A stretch of 64,000 nt of DNA from Eubacteriales bacterium. GTDB lineage: Bacteria > Bacillota > Clostridia > Oscillospirales > CAG-382. Below are positions 10,116 through 20,288 of this stretch, in pieces (position 1 is the stretch's first letter; each line of letters starts with the position of its first letter). The position numbers and the translations under genes are program-made. Below the pieces are notes generated by a model. The model worked only from the letters and a program-made list of their open reading frames with translations. It was not told the DNA's origin and did not search any database. Location of the stretch: the NCBI GenBank assembly GCA_028702135.1, contig JAQVPJ010000005.1:55626-119625 (forward strand). Reading direction: 5' to 3'.

Positions 10116-11528
10116 CTATTTTGCCGTATCGGTGCTTTCAGTCGGCTGTATGGCTTCTGCTTTGTTTTCTATCTCTTTTCCGAGATATTCGGGCAGCTTC
10201 ATACCTGCCATGTTGAAAAGCTCGTTCATCGGAGGTATGGATTTCATTATCCCCGACAAAAAGCCGGCTGTTGCGCTTTTATCCGTACTGTTTGCGTTGG
10301 AGTCCCAAACGGTAACCTTGTCGATTTTGATGTTCTTAATCGCATCAACTTGAATTTTCATAAGCTCCTCAAGTTTATCTGCTATAAGGAGTCTTACTGC
10401 GTCGTCGGATTTTCCATTTGCGGATTTAATGATTTCGGCAAAACCTTCAGCCTGCTTTGAGAGTATCTCGCGCATACCGTTTGCTTCCGCCTGCATCTTC
10501 ATCAGAATAGCATCGGATTCACCCTTTGCTCGTCTTCTGATCTGCTCCGCTTCGGCCTCTGCCTGAAGCTCAAGCCTCTGCTTCTCAATTTCCATTTTTA
10601 CGATAATATCGGCTTCCTGAGTTGCTTTTTCAAGCGTAGCGCGTGCTAATTCGGCGCGTTGCTGTGCTGCATAGGATTCCTCCTGCGCCTTAGCTTTCTG
10701 CACATTCTCCGCAGTTATGGCGCGCTTCTGGGATTCTGCCTCACGCTCACGGCGGGTAGCGTCAGATTCAGCCACCTGAACTTTTGCCTGGTTTTCACCC
10801 TTTATCGCCTCTGCGTCGGCAAGTGAAACGCTTATTCTCTGGTCTCTTTGTGCGTTGGCAGCACCGATCGAACCCTCGCGGTCCGCCTCTGCGACAGAAA
10901 CCTTGGCATCATTGATTGCTTTGGCTGCTGCCTCCTGACCGAGCGCTACGATATAGCCGCTTTCATCGTCTATGTCGGTAACGTTAACGTTGATAAGGCG
11001 AAGACCGATTTTTTTAAGCTCCGTTTCCACATTTCCGGAAACGGCATCGAGGAACTTGTCACGGTCTGTGTTGATTTCCTCAATATCCATCGTCGCTATG
11101 ATAAGACGCAGCTGACCGAATATAATGTCCTCAGCAAGCTTTTGAACCTCCTCAGCTCTTAATCCGAGAAGACGCTCGGCTGCATTCTGCATAACTCCCA
11201 TCTCGGTTGAGATACCGACCGTAAAGCGGGAGGGAACATCAATACGGATATTCTGCCGGGAAAGCGCGCTTTTCAAATCAACGCTGATAGAGATGGGCGT
11301 CAGGTCAAGGTACTGATAAGCCTGCACGACAGGCCAAATAAACGCTGCGCCGCCGTGTATACACTTTGCGCTTGCCTGGGTACCGTCGCTGTTGTTGCCT
11401 ACTTTACCGTAAATAACCATGATTTTGTCTGAGGGACACTTTTTGTACCTCGTCAGGAACATCATGAAGGTAATAAACACAAGCAAAACAGCTGCTGTTA
11501 CCAAAAATAGAGTTGTTGTTGGGTCCAT
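10116..11528 (-). CDS. Flotillin-like SPFH-domain protein
   Basis: N-terminal TM, SPFH region 'IRIDVPSRFTVGISTEMGVMQNAAERLLGL', long AE-rich coiled coil 'RAELARATLEKATQEADIIVKMEIEKQRLELQAEAEAEQIRRRAKGE'. Confidence 0.92.
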   Translation of the reverse strand: MDPTTTLFLVTAAVLLVFITFMMFLTRYKKCPSDKIMVIYGKVGNNSDGTQASAKCIHGGAAFIWPVVQAYQYLDLTPISISVDLKSALSRQNIRIDVPSRFTVGISTEMGVMQNAAERLLGLRAEEVQKLAEDIIFGQLRLIIATMDIEEINTDRDKFLDAVSGNVETELKKIGLRLINVNVTDIDDESGYIVALGQEAAAKAINDAKVSVAEADREGSIGAANAQRDQRISVSLADAEAIKGENQAKVQVAESDATRREREAESQKRAITAENVQKAKAQEESYAAQQRAELARATLEKATQEADIIVKMEIEKQRLELQAEAEAEQIRRRAKGESDAILMKMQAEANGMREILSKQAEGFAEIIKSANGKSDDAVRLLIADKLEELMKIQVDAIKNIKIDKVTVWDSNANSTDKSATAGFLSGIMKSIPPMNELFNMAGMKLPEYLGKEIENKAEAIQPTESTDTAK

Positions 11529-11562
11529 GATTTTCTCCTTATAATATGTTTATTTGATGCTT

Positions 11563-12183
11563 TTACTGTCTTTTAAGTCTTTCTACAACCAACAGACCGG
11601 TCTCGTCTGTGGATACAATTCTTACCGCTTCACCGGTTTTGAGGGTCTCAGGTTCGTTGGTTATCGCATTTATCTCTGTATATTTGTCCTGTATGATAAC
11701 ATTGACCTTTCCGCTGCCCTTTCTGTCACCCGGTATAGGGATATATACCTGTCCGACCTTGCCTATGGCGTTTGCGAGGTTTATGTTGCCGGATGATTGC
11801 AGAGATAGTATCAGCTTTAGCATATATGCCATTCCGACCAAAGCGGCGAACCCGCAAAGTATCGCAAGGAATATTGCAAGCGCACTGCCCATATCTGTTC
11901 CGGCGAAAACGATGCCGCTCCATCCGCCTATGCATAGGAAAGCCATGATTCCCCTTATGGAGAATAACGCAAAGCCATCGCTTCCCCCTTCTAAATCCCC
12001 GTCCTGATCAAAGGAAACATCGCTATCAAAGCCGTCTACATCGATATCCGAATCCCCCGAAAAACCTATAAGGAGAAGAATCGTCTGTATTATCAGAATC
12101 AGAGACGACGGTATGGCAAAAAAAGCAAATATCTGTTGCAGAGAACTTAAATCGTCAAACCATTGAATCATAATAATAATCAA
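11563..12183 (-). CDS. NfeD/YuaF-like membrane protein partner of flotillin
   Basis: TM helices plus C-terminal OB-like 'AIGKVGQVYIPIPGDRKGSGKVNVIIQDKYTEINAIT', adjacent to the flotillin gene. Confidence 0.75.
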   Translation of the reverse strand: MIIIMIQWFDDLSSLQQIFAFFAIPSSLILIIQTILLLIGFSGDSDIDVDGFDSDVSFDQDGDLEGGSDGFALFSIRGIMAFLCIGGWSGIVFAGTDMGSALAIFLAILCGFAALVGMAYMLKLILSLQSSGNINLANAIGKVGQVYIPIPGDRKGSGKVNVIIQDKYTEINAITNEPETLKTGEAVRIVSTDETGLLVVERLKRQ

Positions 12184-12192
12184 GCCTTTCCT

Positions 12193-12780
12193 TTATAATT
12201 TATCAAACAATTCCTCGGTATAGGTTGTAATAAGCGTTGAGTAATATGAAAGCACAATTATTTCCAGAGCTTTTTTTAGCCTCTTTGTGCCTCCTGCAAC
12301 CGGTTCGACATAATCATGCACGCAGGAATCGATTACATCCTTTAAGGAGAAGACCTGCTCCTGCAGCTTTCCGTCATCCCCACCTGCGGCGATTTTATCT
12401 ATTATATCGGTTATGAAATCATATAGAATCGACTCCGGTATAATGTCATCGTCGCGGCTGTTGGCACTGCCGTTGATATAGCTGAGAATGAAACTGATTC
12501 GCTCTAACTTTGTGTTTTTTCTGAGCATATTGATAATCAGAATCCGCGCGAGCTGATCCTTTGAATAGCGCTTGTTTTTCGGCTTGCTCACCCAACCCCG
12601 TTTAATCCAGTTTTGCAGAGTGGAGCTGTCGATTCCGGTTATTTCTCTTATCTGCGATAGCATTATTCCGTCCGTGATAAAGAATATCTTGTTGAGAAAA
12701 TCCAGTCCGTTGGTGTTCCCCATGTCACTTTTCTTAAAAACGGTACCGGGTATCATATTATTTGCCATTCCGACATTCAA
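12193..12780 (-). CDS. DUF1836-type (MerR-like HTH) protein
   Basis: 'MLSQIREITGIDSSTLQNWIKRGWVSKPKNKRYSKDQLARILIINMLR'. Confidence 0.75.
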   Translation of the reverse strand: MNVGMANNMIPGTVFKKSDMGNTNGLDFLNKIFFITDGIMLSQIREITGIDSSTLQNWIKRGWVSKPKNKRYSKDQLARILIINMLRKNTKLERISFILSYINGSANSRDDDIIPESILYDFITDIIDKIAAGGDDGKLQEQVFSLKDVIDSCVHDYVEPVAGGTKRLKKALEIIVLSYYSTLITTYTEELFDKL

Positions 12781-13091
12781 AAAGCAACGCTCCTTTCCTG
12801 ATGTTCAACCAATTATAACACACGTTCAGATGAATGTCAATAGCAATCTTAAAAATATTTTTCGAAATCTTAAGAACCCCAAAAACGGTAATGAATATTG
12901 AAAAAGTCTACTCATATTATTAATAATATGCAATTATATATGCTATTATAAACAATTATACAATAAAAGGTAAAAAATGCAATAGCAAATATTTTTGTTG
13001 AATATTAATCTTAAAAGAAAAGATTTAAACTTGGAAAATGATTCTATCTACCTGACAAATGTGATGAAAAGCGGAATATTTACTTTAAACC

Positions 13092-13120
13092 AAAAAAGAC
13101 AGCCGACACGGGCTGTCTTT
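13092..13120 (-). terminator. Rho-independent terminator
   Basis: GACAGCC-GACAC-GGGCTGTC with flanking A/T tracts. Confidence 0.7.
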
Positions 13121-13137
13121 TCGAAAAATGAATCAGG

Positions 13138-15969
13138 TTATTTTGATTTTCTCTTTTTGATGACTATGTATATGGTGCAGGCGATTATTACCACTGCTAG
13201 TACAGCTATTATTATATAAATAATAATTGTTCTGCTTTCGGTAATTACACCGCCGTTATCGTCGTTTTTGACATCGACTGCAAAGGGCTGGGAATAAATC
13301 ACATAAGGTGTCCCGTTCGCGGTTTCGGTTTTGTAGCCTATCATGAACGATGCGATGCCCTCTTTAAGAGCTGTTATTGTTCCGTTTTCGTATTTTATGA
13401 CATCTGCGCCCTCGATAAAGGTTACAAAAGCGTTTTCATCACCGATTACGCTTTTACTCTCCCGTGCGTATGTGACCATATCAACGTTAATCTCCGCCCT
13501 GCTCTCCGGACCATCTGATGAGTCGTCTGCAATAAGGTTGATTTTGTTTTCGGAGGTGACCAGCTTTTTCGCCATTTGCTTTGAATATTGTGCGTCGTTA
13601 GTCGTGAGTCCGTCGATACCCCAGATAAACGCCTTGTTGAAATCTGCCGCGGAGGATATGGTATAGGTCCAGGGCCAGCAGGTTATACCTCTGTGCCTGA
13701 GTGCTGCATACATTTCAACGTTTAAGCCACCGAATGAGGGGTTGAAGGTGGAGTTTATGCCGTGATAAGTAAGATAGCTGTTATAAAGCGATTCGTGCAT
13801 CTTTGAAACCGAACCGAAGGGAGTCACACCTGTCAGAAAACCTGTTCCGACAGTGGGCATCGCCTTGCGGAACGCTTGTATCTGCGAGGAATTGAAGCAG
13901 ATTACAAAGATTCTGTCCTCGTAACCAAACTTGTTTATCAAATCGACAGTCGGCTGAATTATCTTTGGGTTTGCCGTTTTTATTTCGAGGAAGATTTTGC
14001 AGTCTATATCCTTGAAAGCGGTAAAAAACTCCTCAAGAGTTGGAACCTTCTCCTCCGGGTAAAATGTTTTGTACTTATCGTTTTCGCCCCAGAGATTGTA
14101 TTTTTTTATTTCCTCAAGCGTCATCTGCGTAACCGGCGTGCTGCCGTTATAGGATGTGGTGCGCGTTATTTTATCATCGTGCATAATGATGATTTTGCCG
14201 TCCTTTGTCAGCATTATATCGGTTTCAACAACATCAGATCCGTTTTCAAATGCTTTTAAATAGCCGCTGATGGAGTTTTCCGGTGCCTGTGTCGGGTTGC
14301 CCCGGTGGCCTATTATCAAAGGCGTTTTAACAAGAGTGTTTTCCTCGAAAAACGCATTGAAGCATTCGTTTATACGCTTGTAATTGTATGTTATGATTCC
14401 GGTTGCGCCAGAGGTTATCATTTTTACGGCATCGGTATCGTTCAGGGTATAAAAATCCATAATCCATACCGTAACGCCGAGATTTTGCAGATATGAGACC
14501 TTATCCGCATCCGCATGACTGACCGGAAGCACTGCGATAAGAGAGTTTGCCGAGGTAACCTCGCGCCTTATCTTTAACAGCTCCTCGTCTCCGATTTCAT
14601 CGGGATAAGCAGAGGAAAAATCGACAGCTGTTCTGGCTACCGGGTATTTTGTACGGACGTATTTCAGAACCTCCGTATCGGAGCTTACTATAAGCACATC
14701 GTTGGCTTCTTCACTTTCAAGATAGGCTGCCAGAGCATCTGCCGCAGCGTTGTTATTTATATAAAAAGCGGGAATTATGTTCTTGCCCAAAAACGGCATG
14801 GCATCTGCTACGGAAGTGATTTTTACACCGTCCGCGCTGTTTACGTTGAGATATGAATCGACATACATCAAAGCGTTGGAGGGCTTTCTGTCCTGAAGAC
14901 CTTCAAGAGTCTGCATGGAGTCAATTATCGCTATGTTCGTGGGCGGGTTCAGTATGTTGCATACCGGATTTTCGACAAACTGAAGTATCTGCTTAGCCTC
15001 CGGTTCGGTATATACGGGCTTTTTCTCCAAAACACTGATTTTTATTGAATCTACAACGAGCTTCGATGAGTTTGCCTGCAGACCGATTCCGCCCCTGATG
15101 TCTTCGGAAATCTCGGGTAGCTCGTCTAAATGTATCACGGTATTTCCGTCTACCTGGTACTGAACGACGGAATCCTTTGCGAGTACAGAGAAGGTGTAAA
15201 ACTTGGAACCGTTTATCTTCTCTGTATAGCTTGCCGATTTGTAGTAATTCCAATTACCCGTATTGGAGCAGCACTCGATTCCGCCCGTTGTGGATGTTGC
15301 GGGCGATGCCATATTATTCCTTACTGCCATGTGATAATAGGGTGTTCCGGTGGTATCCGCTTTGCCTGCGCGGTATATAAAGGATATCCACCTTGAGGCA
15401 TCCTTAGCATCTGTCTGCGTCGCTACCGCATCTATTCTGTAATTTGCGAAGTCGGATAGCCAGGCGGGCAGGTATGCGCGTATGTTCGCTCCTGTCGTAT
15501 CGGTTATTGTAAGCTTGCCATCATTAATGGTATAAAGACTTTCGTCTGCGATTTTGTTCCAGTCTTTTATAGCGTCCCCGGACGAAAAATCATTGTAATA
15601 CAGTACATATTCGTCATCAGTTTTGTTTTTCGAGACTATATATACATTCTTGCTCTTGCCGTTTGCTGACGCGATAAGAGGATAAACAGCGGCTTCCTCG
15701 ACGGTAAGTGAGCTTATCTCATTACCGTTGTATTTCCATGTTATACCGTCAAAAGCCTCTCCGTCGGAAAATTCCACGGAATAACCGTCAAGTTTCACCG
15801 TGTCGCCCTTGTTTGCGAGTATGGCGGGTTCGTTAAAGCGGATTACCTCTGCCTTGGCGGAAACATATGTAGGGATACATGAAAATATCGCAAAGATGAG
15901 GACAACCGTTACGGAAAGAGAAATAAACTGCTGAGCTGTCTTGATGGATTTTTTGATTTTCGTTTTCAT
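13138..15969 (-). CDS. Large secreted, C-terminally TM-anchored protein with a glycerophosphodiester phosphodiesterase domain
   Basis: Signal peptide; GDPD motifs 'IIGHRGNPTQAPENSISGYLKAFENGSDVVETDIMLTKDGKIIIMHDDKI'; C-terminal 'IIIYIIIAVLAVVIIACTIYIVIKKRKSK'. Confidence 0.88.
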   Translation of the reverse strand: MKTKIKKSIKTAQQFISLSVTVVLIFAIFSCIPTYVSAKAEVIRFNEPAILANKGDTVKLDGYSVEFSDGEAFDGITWKYNGNEISSLTVEEAAVYPLIASANGKSKNVYIVSKNKTDDEYVLYYNDFSSGDAIKDWNKIADESLYTINDGKLTITDTTGANIRAYLPAWLSDFANYRIDAVATQTDAKDASRWISFIYRAGKADTTGTPYYHMAVRNNMASPATSTTGGIECCSNTGNWNYYKSASYTEKINGSKFYTFSVLAKDSVVQYQVDGNTVIHLDELPEISEDIRGGIGLQANSSKLVVDSIKISVLEKKPVYTEPEAKQILQFVENPVCNILNPPTNIAIIDSMQTLEGLQDRKPSNALMYVDSYLNVNSADGVKITSVADAMPFLGKNIIPAFYINNNAAADALAAYLESEEANDVLIVSSDTEVLKYVRTKYPVARTAVDFSSAYPDEIGDEELLKIRREVTSANSLIAVLPVSHADADKVSYLQNLGVTVWIMDFYTLNDTDAVKMITSGATGIITYNYKRINECFNAFFEENTLVKTPLIIGHRGNPTQAPENSISGYLKAFENGSDVVETDIMLTKDGKIIIMHDDKITRTTSYNGSTPVTQMTLEEIKKYNLWGENDKYKTFYPEEKVPTLEEFFTAFKDIDCKIFLEIKTANPKIIQPTVDLINKFGYEDRIFVICFNSSQIQAFRKAMPTVGTGFLTGVTPFGSVSKMHESLYNSYLTYHGINSTFNPSFGGLNVEMYAALRHRGITCWPWTYTISSAADFNKAFIWGIDGLTTNDAQYSKQMAKKLVTSENKINLIADDSSDGPESRAEINVDMVTYARESKSVIGDENAFVTFIEGADVIKYENGTITALKEGIASFMIGYKTETANGTPYVIYSQPFAVDVKNDDNGGVITESRTIIIYIIIAVLAVVIIACTIYIVIKKRKSK

Positions 15970-16109
15970 AAGAACGCAACCTTTCGTATTGAAGATCAAT
16001 GAAAATATATGTAAAATAAAATAAAGCCAACTGTACAAACGTATTAAACTCGATTATACATCGATGTTGGCAATAGTATACCATTTATTTGATAAAAAAA
16101 CAATCATTA

Positions 16110-16138
16110 TTGACATTTACTTATTAGCCGTGTTAAAT
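16110..16138 (+). promoter_or_regulatory. Candidate sigma-A promoter for copA
   Basis: TTGACA - 17 nt - TTAAAT, about 85 nt upstream of copA. Confidence 0.45.
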
Positions 16139-16224
16139 TAACCACATAGCATTTATGTTACAGCAGATAATAAATGCACGAAAAAAGCTAATCATATTAG
16201 AGTAACGTAAGAAAGGCGGATGGT

Positions 16225-18687
16225 ATGACAAACGAAGTGCTTAAAATCGCCGGAATGACCTGCGCCGCTTGCGTGGCAAGGATAGAAAATGCAGTCGGAA
16301 AGAAGGACGGCGTAAGCAGAGCCTCGGTAAATTTCGCTACGGAAACGCTGTCTGTCGGGTTTGACGAAAAGAAAACCACGATTGAAGAAATAAAAGAAAC
16401 AATTACAAAAGTTGGTTATGGTGTTGTTGATGACATAAAAACAGTAAGCGTTACAATACCTGTTTCGGGTATGACCTGCGCCGCCTGTGCTTTAAGGATA
16501 GAAAAAACTCTCGGCAGAACGGAAGGTGTCATTAACGCTTCGGTCAATTATGCGACGGAAAAGGTTAGTGTTGAATATAACCCGGATATTATAAGATTAT
16601 CGGCTGTCAGGCGGGTTATCGAAAACTCCGGTTATAAGACTTTGGATATAGAAAAGGAAATTATAGTCGACAGGGACAAACAAAAAAAAGAAAGCGAGAT
16701 ACGGACGCTTAGGAGAAAGTTTACGATTTCCGCTGTTTTTGCGGTTCCGCTTCTGTATATCGCAATGGTTCCGATGATTCCGCAGTTTTCCTTTGCGGTT
16801 CCGGCTTTTCTTGACCCGATGAAACATCCGCTTGTTTATGCATTGACTCAGCTTCTGCTGGTTATTCCGATAATAATAGCAGGCAGAAGGTTCTATACGG
16901 CGGGTTTCAGGGCTATTCTGCAAAGAAGCCCAAATATGGATTCATTGATTGCAATCGGCACGTCCGCAGCGGTTATTTACAGTCTTTTCACTACCTTACG
17001 AATCGCCAAAGGAGAGGTAAATGCAGTACATGAGGGCCTATACTTTGAGTCCGCGGGTGTAATAATAACCTTGATTCTGCTCGGAAAAACTCTGGAGGCG
17101 GTCTCTAAGGGGAAAACCTCGGAGGCAATAAAAAAGCTGATGGGACTCGCGCCAAAAACCGCAGTCGTGATACGGGACGGCAGGGAAACAGAGCTTCCCA
17201 TTGAGGAGGTAGAAGCGGGAGATGTCATATCGGTAAAACCCGGCGAAAAAATCCCCGTCGACGGAGAGGTTACGCAGGGTTATACTTCGATAGACAAATC
17301 GATGCTTACGGGTGAGAGCATCCCCACGGAGAAAAAGCCGGGCGACAAAGTCTTTGCGGCAACCATAAATAAGAACGGTGCAATAAGGTTCAGGGCGACA
17401 AAAGTCGGCGGGGATACGGCACTGGCACAGATAATAAAGCTTGTCGAGGAGGCACAGGGCTCTAAAGCTCCGATTGCAAAAACCGCGGATATCGTATCGG
17501 GTTATTTTGTACCAGTCGTCGTCGTTATAGCGATTCTTGCGTTTGCGGCATGGCTTATTTCCGGTCAGACGCTCGCTTTTTCGCTTACAATTTTTATATC
17601 GGTGCTGGTTATCGCCTGTCCCTGTGCTTTGGGACTCGCCACCCCGACAGCGATTTTGGTCGGTACGGGAAGGGGAGCGGAGTACGGAATACTTTTTAAA
17701 AGCGGAGAGGCACTTGAGAGCGCTCATAAAATCGATACGATAATTTTTGACAAAACAGGTACGATAACAGAGGGCAAGCCGGAACTGACCGATATTATCA
17801 CAACACAGGATTTTACAAAAGAGCGTCTTTTGCAGATCGCTGCATCCGCAGAAAAAGGTTCGGAGCATTCGCTGGGAGAAGCTATTGTAAGCGAAGCTGA
17901 AAGAAAAGGCATAGAGCTGCTAAAAGCCGATATCTTCCGTGCGCTTCCCGGGCTCGGCATAGAGGTTGATGTAGACGGTTTACATGTTTTGATTGGAAAT
18001 AAAAAACTTATGGACGAAAATGAAGTGGCACTCGGCGGGCTTGAAGCTGAGTCCGACAGGCTTGCAAACGGGGGAAAAACCCCTATGTTTATCGCTGCAG
18101 ACAAAAAAATATGCGGAATTATAGCCGTTGCGGATGTGGTAAAGAAAAGCAGTTTTAAGGCTATAAAAAGCCTTCGTTCAATGGGTATTGAAGTCGTTAT
18201 GATTACCGGCGACAACAGCAGGACGGCAAGGGCTGTCGCAGAGCAGGTCGGTATTGACAGGGTTCTCTCGGAGGTGCTGCCGGACGACAAGGCGAATGAA
18301 GTGAGAAAGCTGCAATCGGAGGGAAGAAAGGTTGCGATGGTCGGCGACGGTATAAACGACGCCCCCGCACTCGCCCGGGCAGATACCGGAATCGCAATCG
18401 GTTCGGGCACGGATGTCGCAATGGAATCCGCGGATATCGTCCTTATGAAAAGCGATCTTATGGACGTCCATACGGCGATACTGCTGAGTAAAAGTACGAT
18501 GCGTAATATCAAGCAGAATCTTTTCTGGGCGTTCGCCTATAATATAGCGGGTATACCGATAGCAGCCGGAGTGCTCTATATTTTCGGCGGGCCTTTGCTT
18601 AATCCCATGCTTGCGGCAGCAGCTATGTCCTTAAGCTCGGTTTCGGTGCTTACAAACGCATTGAGATTAAAGAGATTTAGAGTATAG
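16225..18687 (+). CDS. copA: Copper-translocating P1B-type ATPase with two N-terminal HMA domains
   Basis: Two 'GMTCAAC' HMA motifs, 'IACPCALGLATPTAI', 'FDKTGTITEGKPELTD', 'GDGINDAPALARAD'. Confidence 0.95.
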   Translation: MTNEVLKIAGMTCAACVARIENAVGKKDGVSRASVNFATETLSVGFDEKKTTIEEIKETITKVGYGVVDDIKTVSVTIPVSGMTCAACALRIEKTLGRTEGVINASVNYATEKVSVEYNPDIIRLSAVRRVIENSGYKTLDIEKEIIVDRDKQKKESEIRTLRRKFTISAVFAVPLLYIAMVPMIPQFSFAVPAFLDPMKHPLVYALTQLLLVIPIIIAGRRFYTAGFRAILQRSPNMDSLIAIGTSAAVIYSLFTTLRIAKGEVNAVHEGLYFESAGVIITLILLGKTLEAVSKGKTSEAIKKLMGLAPKTAVVIRDGRETELPIEEVEAGDVISVKPGEKIPVDGEVTQGYTSIDKSMLTGESIPTEKKPGDKVFAATINKNGAIRFRATKVGGDTALAQIIKLVEEAQGSKAPIAKTADIVSGYFVPVVVVIAILAFAAWLISGQTLAFSLTIFISVLVIACPCALGLATPTAILVGTGRGAEYGILFKSGEALESAHKIDTIIFDKTGTITEGKPELTDIITTQDFTKERLLQIAASAEKGSEHSLGEAIVSEAERKGIELLKADIFRALPGLGIEVDVDGLHVLIGNKKLMDENEVALGGLEAESDRLANGGKTPMFIAADKKICGIIAVADVVKKSSFKAIKSLRSMGIEVVMITGDNSRTARAVAEQVGIDRVLSEVLPDDKANEVRKLQSEGRKVAMVGDGINDAPALARADTGIAIGSGTDVAMESADIVLMKSDLMDVHTAILLSKSTMRNIKQNLFWAFAYNIAGIPIAAGVLYIFGGPLLNPMLAAAAMSLSSVSVLTNALRLKRFRV

Positions 18688-18702
18688 GAAAGGAAGATTT
18701 TT

Positions 18703-18909
18703 ATGGAAAGAACAGTATTAGACGTGGAGGGTATGTCCTGTTCGCATTGCGAAAACGCAATAAGAAGAGCAGTATCCGAACTGCGGGGCGTTGCCGGAGT
18801 AACGGTCGATTTGGCGATGAAAACCGTAACGGTTGATTATGATCCGTCATTGGTGAATATCCAAAGAATCAAATCTGAGATTACCGAACAGGGTTATGAA
18901 GTGAAGTAA
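18703..18909 (+). CDS. copZ: Heavy-metal-associated domain copper chaperone
   Basis: 'VEGMSCSHCENAIRRAV'; 15 nt downstream of copA. Confidence 0.92.
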   Translation: MERTVLDVEGMSCSHCENAIRRAVSELRGVAGVTVDLAMKTVTVDYDPSLVNIQRIKSEITEQGYEVK

Positions 18910-18976
18910 AGAATAAAAGCTTGCAATTTGCTTTTTGTTTATTTACGAAAACAACAAATCGTTGATAATAGGATAT

Positions 18977-19109
18977 AAGAGAGGGATTCGTTCTCGCCTG
19001 CGGGCTCGGTCAGGGCACGTTCTGACAGTCCACCGGACTGTTATTCATTGCGTGCCCGTTCGAATCCCTGCAAAACCTAATAAAAAAGCCGGGACAAGCC
19101 CGGTTTTTT
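18977..19109 (+). repeat. Left dispersed copy of the tRNA-Ser-associated structured repeat
   Basis: aagagagggattcgTTCTCGCCTGCGGGCTCGG...CGTGCCCGTTCGAATCCC...terminator hairpin; near-identical to the copies at 22.3-22.7 kb. Confidence 0.9.
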
Positions 19110-19256
19110 ATATGAGTAAGACTGTCTTAACATCACAGAATAAGGGTAAGAAAACAAAAATATCATTCTGTTTTTAACATTCCTGTATGAATACCATAAT
19201 ATTTATTATCCTATGTGAAAAGCAGTATTCAATCTAATATAGGTCTTGTCGCTGGA

Positions 19257-20288
19257 TTATTGCCTGCTAATATAACTCAAGAGTGTATTAGCACGATTTT
19301 GATTATATTTTCCATCATTATTGAATATGCATGCGTTGCGATATTTTACTATGTCACGTCTGGTAGCAGCTGAGATTATTTCCCAATTATCTAATATATC
19401 TAGTTCATCAATTATATGCCACTTGGTTACTATTTCGCGGTATTGTGTCTTTGAATCTGTTATGCTGTGCAAAGCACACAGTAAGTTCAAATCATTATTA
19501 AATGTTGCACTTGATATATCTCTTATTGTGTTCAGAATATCCTGCATTGAACCTTCTTCACCTGATAAGTACGACCAAAGTTCGTCTGCAATGAGTATTT
19601 CTTCCGGTGCGCAAAATTTATTGAGTTCAATAATGCTATTCATAAAATCTGTTTTGTTGTGTCCTGTGTCTGTCTCAGAAAGCGGATCAAACGGGAAGCC
19701 GAAATAATAATGGATTTCTTTACTCGGATACAGAGACTTTAATACCGTCTTCGATGATAGGATTTTTTGTTTTTCACCACGCATTTCGCCAGAGTTCGGG
19801 CGAACAGATTTCAGCTCGATTGCTACTACTTGGTGTTCGTCTTCAAAAAAGCAATCAGCAGTAAAATCAGGAGCATTCGATATTTCTCCATGTGCCGCAG
19901 CAGCAATCAATGATTCCTCCCTTGCAACACTGGGGGTATATGTATTATTCTTTAAGTCGGTCATTATGTTGAAGATTACATTCGACTGTGCTGTATATAT
20001 TCTATTGTTTTTGAAAGTTTTCTTTTCACCGCATGAAAGAATATGCGCTACATTTTCAAAAAAAGATTGACCTAATGTGGTATTTAAGCCATGCATCCAT
20101 GAACTCATGTTAATAAGCGAATCAATATTGGTGTTTAAATCTGTGAATTTATCATCAAAAGCCCGTAAAAATGCTTTGTGAAAAGGAGCATTGCGTGTTA
20201 ATGTAGTATCATCAGGAAAAGAATCAAATCTTGATTTTAATACTTTTATCGTTTCAAATGCAATGAGTTGCTTCTTTCTTTTATCCAT
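19257..20288 (-). CDS. Type II restriction endonuclease, TdeIII-like
   Basis: PD-(D/E)xK-like 'PDFTADCFFEDEHQVVAIELKSVRPNSGEMRGEKQKIL'; overlaps the MTase gene by 8 nt. Confidence 0.75.
   Translation of the reverse strand: MDKRKKQLIAFETIKVLKSRFDSFPDDTTLTRNAPFHKAFLRAFDDKFTDLNTNIDSLINMSSWMHGLNTTLGQSFFENVAHILSCGEKKTFKNNRIYTAQSNVIFNIMTDLKNNTYTPSVAREESLIAAAAHGEISNAPDFTADCFFEDEHQVVAIELKSVRPNSGEMRGEKQKILSSKTVLKSLYPSKEIHYYFGFPFDPLSETDTGHNKTDFMNSIIELNKFCAPEEILIADELWSYLSGEEGSMQDILNTIRDISSATFNNDLNLLCALHSITDSKTQYREIVTKWHIIDELDILDNWEIISAATRRDIVKYRNACIFNNDGKYNQNRANTLLSYISRQ

Noticed and set aside
18935-19177. ORF-track 80-aa ORF containing VPVRIPAKPNKKAGTSPVF
   Set aside because: It reads through the structured repeat and its terminator; the same peptide recurs only because the DNA repeat recurs.
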